From Treponema sp. (GTDB taxonomy: Bacteria; Spirochaetota; Spirochaetia; Treponematales; Breznakiellaceae): 57,591 nt of DNA. The translations under genes were made by a program, and so were the position numbers. Of the stretch, positions 8,435 through 16,331 are shown one piece after another. The stretch is from contig WRKT01000013.1 in assembly GCA_009777995.1 (NCBI GenBank), positions 1 through 57,591 of the forward strand, given 5' to 3'. The notes beneath the pieces were generated by a model. That model was given only the letters and a program-made list of their open reading frames with translations, was not told the DNA's origin and did no database searches. Each line of letters begins with the position of its first letter. The stretch's first letter is position 1.

Positions 8435-9742
8435 TTAGCTCATAATTGTGAGTATGATGCTTCTAAGAAGAATATAGGCAACTGTAACAATGGTTAGGGT
8501 GATACCGTTTCTCATCATCGACTTAATATCCTTGGAGCGTGCAAGACCCATCTGACCGAGCATGTCAGCTCCGGGGTATGCGAAGGATGTTAACTGGGAG
8601 CCGACTGCAATTACAAGCGCCCAAACGGCCATCGGAATACCAAGGCTTACAGCCATTGGCCCGAATAAGTCGTGGATTACCCTTGACTGCGCAACTGCCG
8701 CGCCTGAAATACCGAAAATACCGATAAGGGTGGAAACAAGCATGAAGCCGATTTTTCCGCCAACGGCAAGCACCGGTTGCAGGTATTCGGTAAGGGCGGT
8801 GAATGCACCGCTTTCGATAATGAAGTTCATAAGCGGATCAAACAGAACAAACATGAAGAATAAGGGGAAGAGTCTTGTACAGCCTGCAATTATTGCTTCA
8901 AGAATCTGTGTCGGCTTTAGCCCCGCTGCCAAACCAACTGCAAAGGACATTGTAAGCATAACCATTGTGGCATAAGCTGCGCCGACTCTTGAATAAATAC
9001 CGAATCCGAGCATTAGCACCATGCCGACGATAAATACCACGGTCCCGCGTTTTACTTCCGGGGTAACCTGGAAATCTGCAGCAGCCTTATCCTCTTCAGC
9101 ATATGCGGTAACACCTTGTGTAGACTTTTGCACCTTCTTTGCCATAACAAAAGTAACTATCCACAAGAGGATGGCAAGGGGGATACCTGCTTCAAGAAGG
9201 TAAGCTCCGTATGAAAGACCTGTGAGCCCCAGGATCGTCACAACCGGCGGGACAAAGGGCCCTGCCATAAGGCCGACAGCTCCTGCACCGTGGAAAATAA
9301 CACCGAGGGTACTTGGGGTAAGCCCTATGCTTGCAACGAAGGAGATTACAATTGGAGCCAAGATGGCATTGGCACCTGCAAGGGTACCAAGCATACCGAC
9401 AAGCACACTGCAGAGCAGCATGGTTACGATTATGGCCTTGTTCTGGGTCCGAATATTTGCCTTGGTCATTACGACGCGGACTATATTTGGAGCAACTCTT
9501 GTTCTGGTAAGAACCTCTCCAAGGCCGGCACCAAGCATGATGATAAGGCCGATCAAGGCAAGGAAGGACCCGAGGGCAGTCGCAAGGATGGGCCCTGCCT
9601 GAACCAGGGTTTTGCCGGTTAAAACGGCGCCTACAATAACGGCAAGAAGCACGGACCAGACCATGTCCTTGCCCCTGATTGTCATGATGATGTACAGAAT
9701 AAGCGGAATTAGACCCAAAATTGGCGGTAAGTTAAAAATCAT
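8435..9742 (-). CDS. Ion-transporter-superfamily permease (NhaC/GntP/CitM-like)
   Basis: 435 residues with 10-12 hydrophobic segments spread over the whole length and a cytoplasmic loop at about 200-225. Glycine-rich repeated re-entrant-type regions (GTLAGANAILAPIVISF; FGISGAAVAQSRVIHDLF in the second half) suggest the inverted-repeat IT-superfamily fold, as in NhaC antiporters and organic-anion symporters. The substrate cannot be read from the sequence. A perfect AGGAGG lies 8 nt before the ATG. It is divergent from threonine synthase across a ~70-bp gap and co-directional with the serine hydrolase gene, which suggests that it imports that enzyme's substrate. Confidence 0.6.
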   Translation of the reverse strand: MIFNLPPILGLIPLILYIIMTIRGKDMVWSVLLAVIVGAVLTGKTLVQAGPILATALGSFLALIGLIIMLGAGLGEVLTRTRVAPNIVRVVMTKANIRTQNKAIIVTMLLCSVLVGMLGTLAGANAILAPIVISFVASIGLTPSTLGVIFHGAGAVGLMAGPFVPPVVTILGLTGLSYGAYLLEAGIPLAILLWIVTFVMAKKVQKSTQGVTAYAEEDKAAADFQVTPEVKRGTVVFIVGMVLMLGFGIYSRVGAAYATMVMLTMSFAVGLAAGLKPTQILEAIIAGCTRLFPLFFMFVLFDPLMNFIIESGAFTALTEYLQPVLAVGGKIGFMLVSTLIGIFGISGAAVAQSRVIHDLFGPMAVSLGIPMAVWALVIAVGSQLTSFAYPGADMLGQMGLARSKDIKSMMRNGITLTIVTVAYILLRSIILTIMS

Positions 9743-9816
9743 ACCTTTTTCCTCCTAATGTATATATATTGAAACATGAGAATATGCTAAAGTCAAATTT
9801 AATAAGGAAAAAAATG

Positions 9817-11025
9817 ATGAAAACCTTTGAACTTACCTGCTCCGTTTGCGATAAAATCTTCCCGGGAGACGGCTTGCGTCTGCGCTGCCCCGACTGCGGG
9901 GAAGGCCTTGATACACCCATCATAACAGAGGGCAAAATAAGGGCGTCCGATAAACCGGGACAACGAGTACTGGAGCGCTATGCAGACTTCTTCCCCTACC
10001 TGGATTTAAGTGATGATCCCGGCCTCGGAGAGGGAATGACACCCCTGATTCGAGATGATGTCCTTGCGGCAGAAGTCGGAGTAGCTGCGGTCTATCTAAA
10101 AAACGAAACAGTGAATCCCACCTGGAGTTTTAAGGATAGGGGCACTGCAACAGGAATAGTTCAGGCAAAGAACCTAGGCTATAAGAAGGTCGGAACTGCT
10201 TCCACCGGGAATATGGCAGTTTCTGTGGCAGCTTTCGCAGGCAGGGCCGGGATGAAAGCTCTTGTTTTGGTATCCGATAAAATTGCAGAGGAAAAGCTCA
10301 ACCCTATAGCCGTGCACGGCCCTACTCTAGTGAAAATCAAGGGTGATTACAGCAAAATGTATGATACAGCCCTTGAAATCGGGGGAAAATTGGGAATTGC
10401 CTTTATAAATTCCGATGCCACGATGCGCGTAGCAGGTTATAAAACCATGGCCTACGAAATTTGTGAGCAGTGCGACTTTGATGTTCCCGATTATGTAATC
10501 GTGCCAAACAGCGCAGGCGGACAATTCAGGGGAATCTTTAAGGGATTTCTTGATTTTTACCGTTGCGGTTTAATAGAAAAGTTGCCTGTCATGGTCGCGG
10601 CGCAGGCATCGGGATGTTCCCCGGTTGCTGCGGCTTTTGAGAAAGGTGAAAACCGGGTAAGCCGTTTTGAAAATCCGAGTACAATCGCAGGTGCAATTAC
10701 GAATCCGTTGCCTCCAAGCGGTAACGGGGTGCTCCGCATCCTGCGCGAGTACGGCGGCTTAGCGGTGACAGAAAGCGATGAGTCGATGCTCGCGTCTCAG
10801 AAGCGCCTTGCAGAACGCGGCCTTTTCGTGCAACCTGAGTCGGCCCTTACACTTGCTGTTCTTAAGAAACTGGTTGCTAAGGGGCAGATTAAAGCCGGCT
10901 CAAAGGTGGTCTGTGTGTTAAGCGGAGGGGGACTCAAGTTCACGGCGGCTCTGGGCATGCAGCAGCTTAAGGCCCACAGTTGTCGTCTTGAAGAGGCGGT
11001 TGAGTTTATCTCAGAGGTTTTTTAA
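9817..11025 (+). CDS. thrC: Threonine synthase
   Basis: A 402-residue PLP enzyme (fold type II) that converts O-phosphohomoserine to threonine. An N-terminal zinc-ribbon-like element (C8, C11, C24, C27) is followed by the PLP-binding SFKDRGT with Lys106, the STGNMAVS substrate and phosphate loop, and a glycine-rich CVLSGGGLKF near the C-terminus. Upstream in-frame TTG and ATG codons exist (9769, 9784), but AAGGA at 9804-9808 points to ATG 9814 or 9817. It is a single gene between a divergent permease and a convergent hydrolase; its stop abuts the stop of the next gene with no spacer. Confidence 0.9.
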   Translation: MKTFELTCSVCDKIFPGDGLRLRCPDCGEGLDTPIITEGKIRASDKPGQRVLERYADFFPYLDLSDDPGLGEGMTPLIRDDVLAAEVGVAAVYLKNETVNPTWSFKDRGTATGIVQAKNLGYKKVGTASTGNMAVSVAAFAGRAGMKALVLVSDKIAEEKLNPIAVHGPTLVKIKGDYSKMYDTALEIGGKLGIAFINSDATMRVAGYKTMAYEICEQCDFDVPDYVIVPNSAGGQFRGIFKGFLDFYRCGLIEKLPVMVAAQASGCSPVAAAFEKGENRVSRFENPSTIAGAITNPLPPSGNGVLRILREYGGLAVTESDESMLASQKRLAERGLFVQPESALTLAVLKKLVAKGQIKAGSKVVCVLSGGGLKFTAALGMQQLKAHSCRLEEAVEFISEVF

Positions 11026-12411
11026 CTATTCCACCTTTGGGATTATTCTTAATCCGCCGCCAAGGGCCCAAACTTTGCCTGCATCATCGGTGTAAATCTT
11101 TGCCCGGATATCATCCACCTTTGCCTTAACGTTTATCATATAGTTGTTAAAGGGATATGCAATAGTTTCGCTGCCGTCCAGGTTTACAGAAAATTGCTTA
11201 TCTATTAGACCTATGCGAATGGTATTGCCTTCACCCGAAAGGTAAGTGCCGCAGACCTGCTTCATGAATTCCTCGTCCCATTCGACAGGTTCCGGTGTCT
11301 GCTTGAAAGCTGTCGTGTCTTTACCTGAGAAAATGAGCATTGCCAAATCGGAAGCCGAAGCCACAGAGACTTTCGATGTATTGCACAGAATTATTACGGC
11401 AATGCCTGTCTCATAGTTAAAAGCCATGTTAGACGAAACGCCGGGATTATCACCTCCGTGTTCGATTATTGTAAGGTCAGCTAGGGGCTTTATCCTAAGA
11501 CCATAACCGTAATAACTGTTAAGCCCGCTATTAATATAGGGGCGGATCATCCTCTCTACTCCCTTGCTTGATATAAACCGAGATTTGTCGGACAATTGCC
11601 CGCGGTTTAAGTACATTCGGGCATATTTTTTCATGTCGCTTATGGTAGATTTCAGTGCGCCTGCTGCGGGGAGGGAAGACTGAGATTCATAGAAGTTCCA
11701 ATCACCGCAGAGCTTTCCTTCACGGTGTTGATAGAGCCGTGAGACATTTTCATCCTTCCAATTATAAGCGCTACTACTTCGAGTCATGCTCAAGGGGGAG
11801 AGGATATACTTATCGACTAAGGCAGCGAAGGTTTCTATGCCGGAGAGCCGGCAGAGAAGTGAGCCAAGCAGGTTATAACCATCGTTGCAATAGCTGATAA
11901 ACTCTCCCGGGGGGCCGATCATCTTATCAACTTTATTAAGGGCATCAAGGAGCTGCTCTGTTGCTTTTTTTGTTAAAGGTCCGCTAAAGGCAGGATCATC
12001 ATCCTCTGAGATTTTGTATCCTGAATCTTCGAGAAACTGCGGCAGGTATTTACGAGGCTGGGGATAGAAGCCGCCTGAGTGGGTCAATAGATGCTCAATG
12101 GTGATGTTTTTATGAGCAAACTCAGGCATATGGAGGCTAACAGGATCTTCTATTTTCAGTAGGCTTTTCTCGGCAAGAAGCATTGAGGCAAGAGATGTAA
12201 AGGACTTTGTAATGGAAGCAATGCCAAAAACTGTATCAGAATTTATACTAAGTTTTTTTTCTGCATCACGGTAACCAAAATAATTTTCATAAAGATTGTT
12301 ACCTTCACTATCGATTACTGCGACAGCAATACCTACAGCTTCTTCTTTAGTCATTAATTGTGCGATATACTCTTCAAACTCTTTTATCTTTTCATTTTGC
12401 ACTTTCTTCAT
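11026..12411 (-). CDS. Class-C-beta-lactamase-family serine hydrolase
   Basis: 461 residues. The PF00144 signature is complete: S66-I-T-K69, Y174-C-N176 and H318-G-G320, the class C equivalents of SxxK, YxN and KTG. A ~100-residue C-terminal beta domain follows, as in the esterases and D-aminopeptidases of this family. No signal peptide is present (MKKVQNEKIKEFEEYIAQ), so it probably acts in the cytoplasm as esterase, amidase or D-aminopeptidase rather than as a resistance lactamase. The 5' end overlaps the symporter gene by 20 bp, implying translational coupling and a shared substrate route. Confidence 0.85.
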   Translation of the reverse strand: MKKVQNEKIKEFEEYIAQLMTKEEAVGIAVAVIDSEGNNLYENYFGYRDAEKKLSINSDTVFGIASITKSFTSLASMLLAEKSLLKIEDPVSLHMPEFAHKNITIEHLLTHSGGFYPQPRKYLPQFLEDSGYKISEDDDPAFSGPLTKKATEQLLDALNKVDKMIGPPGEFISYCNDGYNLLGSLLCRLSGIETFAALVDKYILSPLSMTRSSSAYNWKDENVSRLYQHREGKLCGDWNFYESQSSLPAAGALKSTISDMKKYARMYLNRGQLSDKSRFISSKGVERMIRPYINSGLNSYYGYGLRIKPLADLTIIEHGGDNPGVSSNMAFNYETGIAVIILCNTSKVSVASASDLAMLIFSGKDTTAFKQTPEPVEWDEEFMKQVCGTYLSGEGNTIRIGLIDKQFSVNLDGSETIAYPFNNYMINVKAKVDDIRAKIYTDDAGKVWALGGGLRIIPKVE

Positions 12412-13804
12412 TCATCTTCTCCTTCTCGTTCATCATCTTGGAAACTGCTTCTACAATTTTAGAGCGGAAAGCGACAATGAGCATTAAGGCAGCAAGCGCC
12501 ATTGGAATAGTTCCCATAAAGCTGTTAATTGCACCTATCGCCTCACGCGGTTGCACTGAAAACTCTCCCCTATAACCTGTAATTTCTAAGATAAGGCCAA
12601 TAATAAAATTTCCAAGAGCAAGACCTAACTTTGAAATAAAACTGCTCATGGCGGAAATCATATTTTCGATTCGCCTTCCGTCTTTCCATTCGATAAGGTC
12701 TGCAATTTCAGCGCGGTTTGTACTAAAAGCAACAATGCTGAAAGCAACGCCTATTCCCATTAACGCTCCATTAATAACAACGGCAACCATATTTGCAGGG
12801 TCAAAAATAAAGTATAACTTGGAAAGCACAAGTATACCTGCCGCGAGTATCATTAGGTTCTTACGACCAAGTTTACGATGGATAATTCCGACAAAAGGAA
12901 GAGTGAGCAAGGAGGTGGCAATATATGCGCCGAGCAGAATAGTTACTGCTCCGGGGTCATTCAATACATAAGTGGCATAATAAACTATGGATGCGGTAAC
13001 AAAGATAATGCTCAGGTTATAGAAAAGCATGTAAAGGGTATTATTAACCCATTCACGGCTGCCTATGAGCATTTTAAGTGCATCGATTGTGCTTATTTTA
13101 TCCTTGATGTCCTTTAAAGGCATTACCCGTTCTTTGGTATTTGCATAGAAAAACAGCGTCCCACCTAAAATTACAAGGGCAGCAAGAGCAGAACCTCCAA
13201 TAAAGCCGGTTCTCGGATTAATGAGTCCGCCCATCTCATCCACCCCGCTCAATGCATTAATTAAGGGCCAGCAAACCAAGGTTGCAATTATGACACCAAT
13301 GCTGGATCCCGCGGTAGAAAAAACACTAAATCCGATACGATCTTTTACATTGCCGCTTGCCAGGGTCGGCATGGACCCGGAAGGGATTCTAAGAAAAGTG
13401 CTGAAGGTATCATAAATAAGATAAATAACTACTATATATATAAACCGTATACTCATCGGTATATTGAATGCAGTGAACAAAAGTATGAAAATTAAGGCTG
13501 TTGGAAGGGCGAACCATTTAGCATAGGGCCTTGCAATCTCGCCATTTTTAAACCTTCTGTTTATTGAGTAGTATCCGATTAGAGGATCATTAACTGCATC
13601 CCAAATCGTACCAAGCAGCAATACCGTTCCTGCCAAGGCAGGGGAGATTCCAAAAACATCAGTTAAGAAAAACAGGAAAAAGGTTGCAATAAAGTTTGTT
13701 GCTATGTCCAGGGACATTGCAAAAGAGCCAAAGCCCAGTTTCTCGCCAAGGCCGATTCGATAATTACCAGCGTTTTTTCCTTGAATTGCTTCAGAAGACT
13801 TCAT
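12392..13804 (-). CDS. GPH-family cation symporter (MFS_2)
   Basis: 470 residues and about 12 membrane segments. The N-terminal GLGEKLGFGSFAMSLD, the loop WDAVNDPLIGYYSI and the later RIPSGSMPTLAS are hallmarks of the glycoside-pentoside-hexuronide:cation symporter family (MelB-like, PF13347). It would bring in a sugar or glycoside with Na+ or H+, although some members carry other solutes. GGAGG lies upstream of the ATG. It is first gene of a two-gene operon with the class-C-like hydrolase and is divergent from a LysR regulator, which probably controls it. Confidence 0.85.
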   Translation of the reverse strand: MKSSEAIQGKNAGNYRIGLGEKLGFGSFAMSLDIATNFIATFFLFFLTDVFGISPALAGTVLLLGTIWDAVNDPLIGYYSINRRFKNGEIARPYAKWFALPTALIFILLFTAFNIPMSIRFIYIVVIYLIYDTFSTFLRIPSGSMPTLASGNVKDRIGFSVFSTAGSSIGVIIATLVCWPLINALSGVDEMGGLINPRTGFIGGSALAALVILGGTLFFYANTKERVMPLKDIKDKISTIDALKMLIGSREWVNNTLYMLFYNLSIIFVTASIVYYATYVLNDPGAVTILLGAYIATSLLTLPFVGIIHRKLGRKNLMILAAGILVLSKLYFIFDPANMVAVVINGALMGIGVAFSIVAFSTNRAEIADLIEWKDGRRIENMISAMSSFISKLGLALGNFIIGLILEITGYRGEFSVQPREAIGAINSFMGTIPMALAALMLIVAFRSKIVEAVSKMMNEKEKMNEESAK

Positions 13805-13894
13805 ATTTACCTACCTCCGGTGGAATAACTCCTATTATGAGGGCAAAAACCGTAATTTTCAAGGAGAAATGATGTAGTTTTTTTCGATAGATGT

Positions 13895-13909
13895 ATAGTA
13901 AAATACTAT
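13895..13909. promoter_or_regulatory. Candidate LysR operator (T-N11-A dyad)
   Basis: ATAGTA-AAA-TACTAT is a perfect 15-bp inverted repeat that contains T-N11-A (T13896 to A13908), the LysR-type consensus. It lies 3 bp before the regulator's own ATG in the 108-bp divergent gap, so it is well placed for autorepression and for control of the symporter operon. Function is inferred from position and symmetry only. Confidence 0.55.
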
Positions 13910-13912
13910 GGT

Positions 13913-14842
13913 ATGACCTTAAGGCAGATAGAATACATTGTTGAAGCCGAACGTCAGGGCTCCTTAAGCAGTGCAGCCAAGATTCTCCACACTTCTCAGT
14001 CAACAATTAGTTTTGCGATTAAAGAACTTGAGCGGGAGATCGGAATTACCATCTTTAATCGCTCAAGAAATGGAATTAAGGCAACAGAAGAGGGGCTGGA
14101 ATTCCTTGCCAAGGCAAGGCAGGCCCTTTCTGCAGTGAATGAGCTTGAAGTATTCGGGAAGAGACCTAAGAAAAAGGTCAGCAGCTTAAGGGTGACAACA
14201 GTTCAATCGGGCATCGTCCCGGGGGCGCTGAGCAAGCTGACAGAAAAGCTTGAGGAAGAGAATAGCGCATTCAGATTGCAGTGTAGGATGTGTGAAACAT
14301 CTGAAGTAATCGACGCAGTAACAGACGGCCAATGTGACATTGGGTTTATTTATGTTACTGATCTACAGGCCAAATTATGGCTCAGTATATTCGACCAAAA
14401 AGGCCTAAAATACAGGGAGCTGATCAGAACAGAACTGTTTGTCATTCTTAATGCAACCGATTCACTTGCCTCCTATGGGAGCTTGGAATTATCGCAGTTA
14501 GCCGATCATACCTTTGTATTCAGCGGCGATGATGGCCTCGATGTTTTTTCTAATCTTACCGAATATAGCATGCAAAATTTCGAGTTTAGCGGTCATAAGA
14601 GGTACTTCGATGCCCAGGACAGTGTGCTCTTAAATTACCTGCTGCATAATACCAAAAGTTTTACCATAGGACATCGCTCGCTTCTGGAGCCATATTATAA
14701 GGGCCTGGCCTTTATTCCTATGAAGGAAAAGGTATATGTGAAGCTAATGGGGATTACACCGATTGGACTTAAGGAGCCGGAAGAGCTGAATGTGTTGTTT
14801 GAGTCCTTAGCTCGATTGCAACATAGCTTGCCGAAGAATTGA
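13913..14842 (+). CDS. LysR-family transcriptional regulator
   Basis: 309 residues, the normal LTTR length. The N-terminal winged helix-turn-helix occupies about residues 1-62 (LRQIEYIVEAERQGSLSSAAKILHTSQSTISFAIKELE, then GITIFNRSR). The periplasmic-binding-like effector domain fills the rest. No clear Shine-Dalgarno precedes the ATG, and an inverted repeat almost touches it. Divergent from the GPH symporter-hydrolase operon, its most likely target. The last 36 bp overlap the 3' end of brnA on the opposite strand. Confidence 0.9.
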   Translation: MTLRQIEYIVEAERQGSLSSAAKILHTSQSTISFAIKELEREIGITIFNRSRNGIKATEEGLEFLAKARQALSAVNELEVFGKRPKKKVSSLRVTTVQSGIVPGALSKLTEKLEEENSAFRLQCRMCETSEVIDAVTDGQCDIGFIYVTDLQAKLWLSIFDQKGLKYRELIRTELFVILNATDSLASYGSLELSQLADHTFVFSGDDGLDVFSNLTEYSMQNFEFSGHKRYFDAQDSVLLNYLLHNTKSFTIGHRSLLEPYYKGLAFIPMKEKVYVKLMGITPIGLKEPEELNVLFESLARLQHSLPKN

Positions 14843-15103
14843 ATTTGCCCTGGTTTGATAGCCGGGGCCTGCTTGTTTCAACCATTCCAGGACATCAGCA
14901 TCAATGCGAATTTGTACAGTTTTTTTTATGGGCTTATAAAGCCGGGAATCAGGCACCTGCTGTGGATATTTAGGCTTGAACTCCTGTAGTTGCTCAGGGG
15001 TTTGAATAGGGCAATCAGTATAATCTTTTGTTTTGAAATTCTGCAGCTCTTTTATGCGATCATCACTCATAATAGGTAATTTGCTTTTTGTAGTTTTCAT
15101 CAT
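14807..15103 (-). CDS. brnA: BrnA-type antitoxin
   Basis: 98 residues. The C-terminal ribbon-helix-helix KTVQIRIDADVLEWLKQAGPGYQTRANSILRQAM is the BrnA (PF14384) signature: a beta-strand for operator binding, then two helices with GPGYQTR between. The N-terminal half, which would bind the toxin, is variable. It neutralises BrnT and, with it, represses their promoter. The order toxin-antitoxin and the 41-bp overlap with brnT are standard for this module. GGGAG lies 4 and 7 nt before tandem ATG codons. The 3' end runs 36 bp into the opposing lysR gene. Confidence 0.88.
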   Translation of the reverse strand: MMKTTKSKLPIMSDDRIKELQNFKTKDYTDCPIQTPEQLQEFKPKYPQQVPDSRLYKPIKKTVQIRIDADVLEWLKQAGPGYQTRANSILRQAMLQSS

Positions 15104-15389
15104 AACGCTCCCTTTCAGGTGGTTCTGCTAAGCGTGCAGATAGTATTCTGGTTCTACCATCCCGCTCAGTATAGGATATAAAGAAGTATATACGTCTATC
15201 GAAGGATGCTATTCCTTTCCAACGTATTTCATCTAAACTCGAATTATCCCGATCATAAGCTTCCAAGAAGAATGGATCTTCAAAAGCTACCAAGATTTCT
15301 TCAAAGTAAAAACCATGGTCTTTTTTGTTGAGATTATTCTTATTATCATCCCATTCAAATCGACCATCAAGGCTTATTACTTTCCCCAT
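15063..15389 (-). CDS. brnT: BrnT-type ribonuclease toxin
   Basis: 108 residues. FEWDDNKNNLNKKDHGFYFEE, then AFEDPF, then RWKGIASFDRRIYFFISYTER and RTRILSARLAEPPERERYDE match the BrnT fold (PF04365, RelE-like). Known BrnT toxins cleave RNA and inhibit translation, with the His and Arg/Tyr positions at the ends of the domain contributing to activity. No Shine-Dalgarno precedes the ATG, and a strong predicted promoter ends only 5 bp upstream of it. First gene of the brnTA pair. Confidence 0.9.
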   Translation of the reverse strand: MGKVISLDGRFEWDDNKNNLNKKDHGFYFEEILVAFEDPFFLEAYDRDNSSLDEIRWKGIASFDRRIYFFISYTERDGRTRILSARLAEPPERERYDENYKKQITYYE

Positions 15390-15394
15390 GCATA

Positions 15395-15423
15395 ATTGTA
15401 TATACGTCTTTGTATATTGTCAA
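15395..15423 (-). promoter_or_regulatory. Sigma-70-type promoter of brnTA
   Basis: On the minus strand, TTGACA (15423-15418), a 17-nt spacer and TACAAT (15400-15395), then TATGC and the brnT ATG at 15389. Transcription starting the usual 6-7 nt after the -10 box would begin at or within the initiation codon, giving a leaderless toxin message. Confidence 0.7.
15400..15417. promoter_or_regulatory. Candidate BrnA/BrnTA operator dyad
   Basis: ATATAC-N6-GTATAT, an 18-bp inverted repeat lying almost exactly in the spacer between the -35 and -10 boxes of brnTA. Ribbon-helix-helix antitoxins bind such dyads, and occupation here would block RNA polymerase. Inferred from symmetry and position. Confidence 0.55.
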
Positions 15424-15449
15424 GAAGGAAAATGAGAAATGATACTCAA

Positions 15450-16331
15450 TCACCGCACAGGCGTAAACCTAAAACCGTCTCCATCAGCCACTACTGTCCC
15501 AATGCCCGGGTACATAAGATGCATGCCGCCGATGGGAATATTATTGCTTGCAGCATAGTCCATAACCTGCATGCGGGAGGCGGCTGCGGCTACGGGGTCT
15601 ACGTCGAAGGTAGCCGAAATATACGGAAGAGGAAACTGCACAAGGCCGACGTGTAAAAAATCACCTGCTATGATGAGCCTTTCATTGCCGCTTTCCACAA
15701 GAAACACTGTATGCCCGGGCGTATGTCCGTAATTTGCTATTGCGCTAATCCCCGGGAGCAGCTGTGTTAACACGGAGCCAAGAGAGCCGGGGCTGAAAGT
15801 CATTACACGCTCGCCATATAAGGCCAAGGCGTTAACTGCTCCCTGATTTCGCTCTCTATTGGTCACGGTGAAATGCTCAATATCCCTTTCGGACACATAG
15901 ACTCTCGCATTCGGGAAATTAGCAATACCGCTTGCCTGAAGCCCTCCAAAGTGATCTCCGTGCAGATGAGTAAGCAGCACTGTGTCAATGTCGGCAGGAT
16001 CAAAGCCAAGTTGCCTAATTTTACCGACAATGATCCCACCAGCGCCTGTTCCTGCATCTATAAGGATATTCCGATTAGGAGCCACAATCAAAAAGGCATT
16101 AACAGGGAGAATAAAGCCATCGGGGATATAACGGTTTATTATAGCTTCATCTGCACCACTTAATATTGCAGGATTCCCGCGGTTTTCTGCTTCATTTATC
16201 ATGAAGACGTTAAACTGCCCTACCCTATAGGCAAATACACCGTCTACTTCAGGGAAAGGCTGTCCGTATGCACCGTGGACAAAAAATATCATTAAGCAAA
16301 ATAACATCCCGGTAATTATAGTTTTCTTCAT
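15450..16331 (-). CDS. Exported metallo-beta-lactamase-fold hydrolase
   Basis: 293 residues. Residues 1-24 form a clean signal peptide ending HGAYGQ. The MBL metal motif THLHGDHFGG lies near residue 120, with further ligands in NYGHTPGHT (His), AGDFLH (Asp) and GGMHLMYPG (His). This is the full dinuclear-zinc set, so it is probably active. It acts in the periplasm on an unknown ester, lactone or lactam. The reading frame continues upstream without a stop into the UDG-like gene, but GGAG 8 nt before this ATG and the signal peptide show that it is a separate gene. The 8 bases between GGAG and ATG are all A. Confidence 0.8.
   Translation of the reverse strand: MKKTIITGMLFCLMIFFVHGAYGQPFPEVDGVFAYRVGQFNVFMINEAENRGNPAILSGADEAIINRYIPDGFILPVNAFLIVAPNRNILIDAGTGAGGIIVGKIRQLGFDPADIDTVLLTHLHGDHFGGLQASGIANFPNARVYVSERDIEHFTVTNRERNQGAVNALALYGERVMTFSPGSLGSVLTQLLPGISAIANYGHTPGHTVFLVESGNERLIIAGDFLHVGLVQFPLPYISATFDVDPVAAAASRMQVMDYAASNNIPIGGMHLMYPGIGTVVADGDGFRFTPVR

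Noticed and set aside
8562..9602. Several plus-strand frames opposite the permease gene
   Set aside because: They are reverse shadows of a clear membrane-protein gene, without start sites or recognisable domains.
7665..12411. Antibiotic-resistance beta-lactamases
   Set aside because: Both hydrolases lack signal peptides, and the first lacks the deacylation Glu. A metabolic role fits better.
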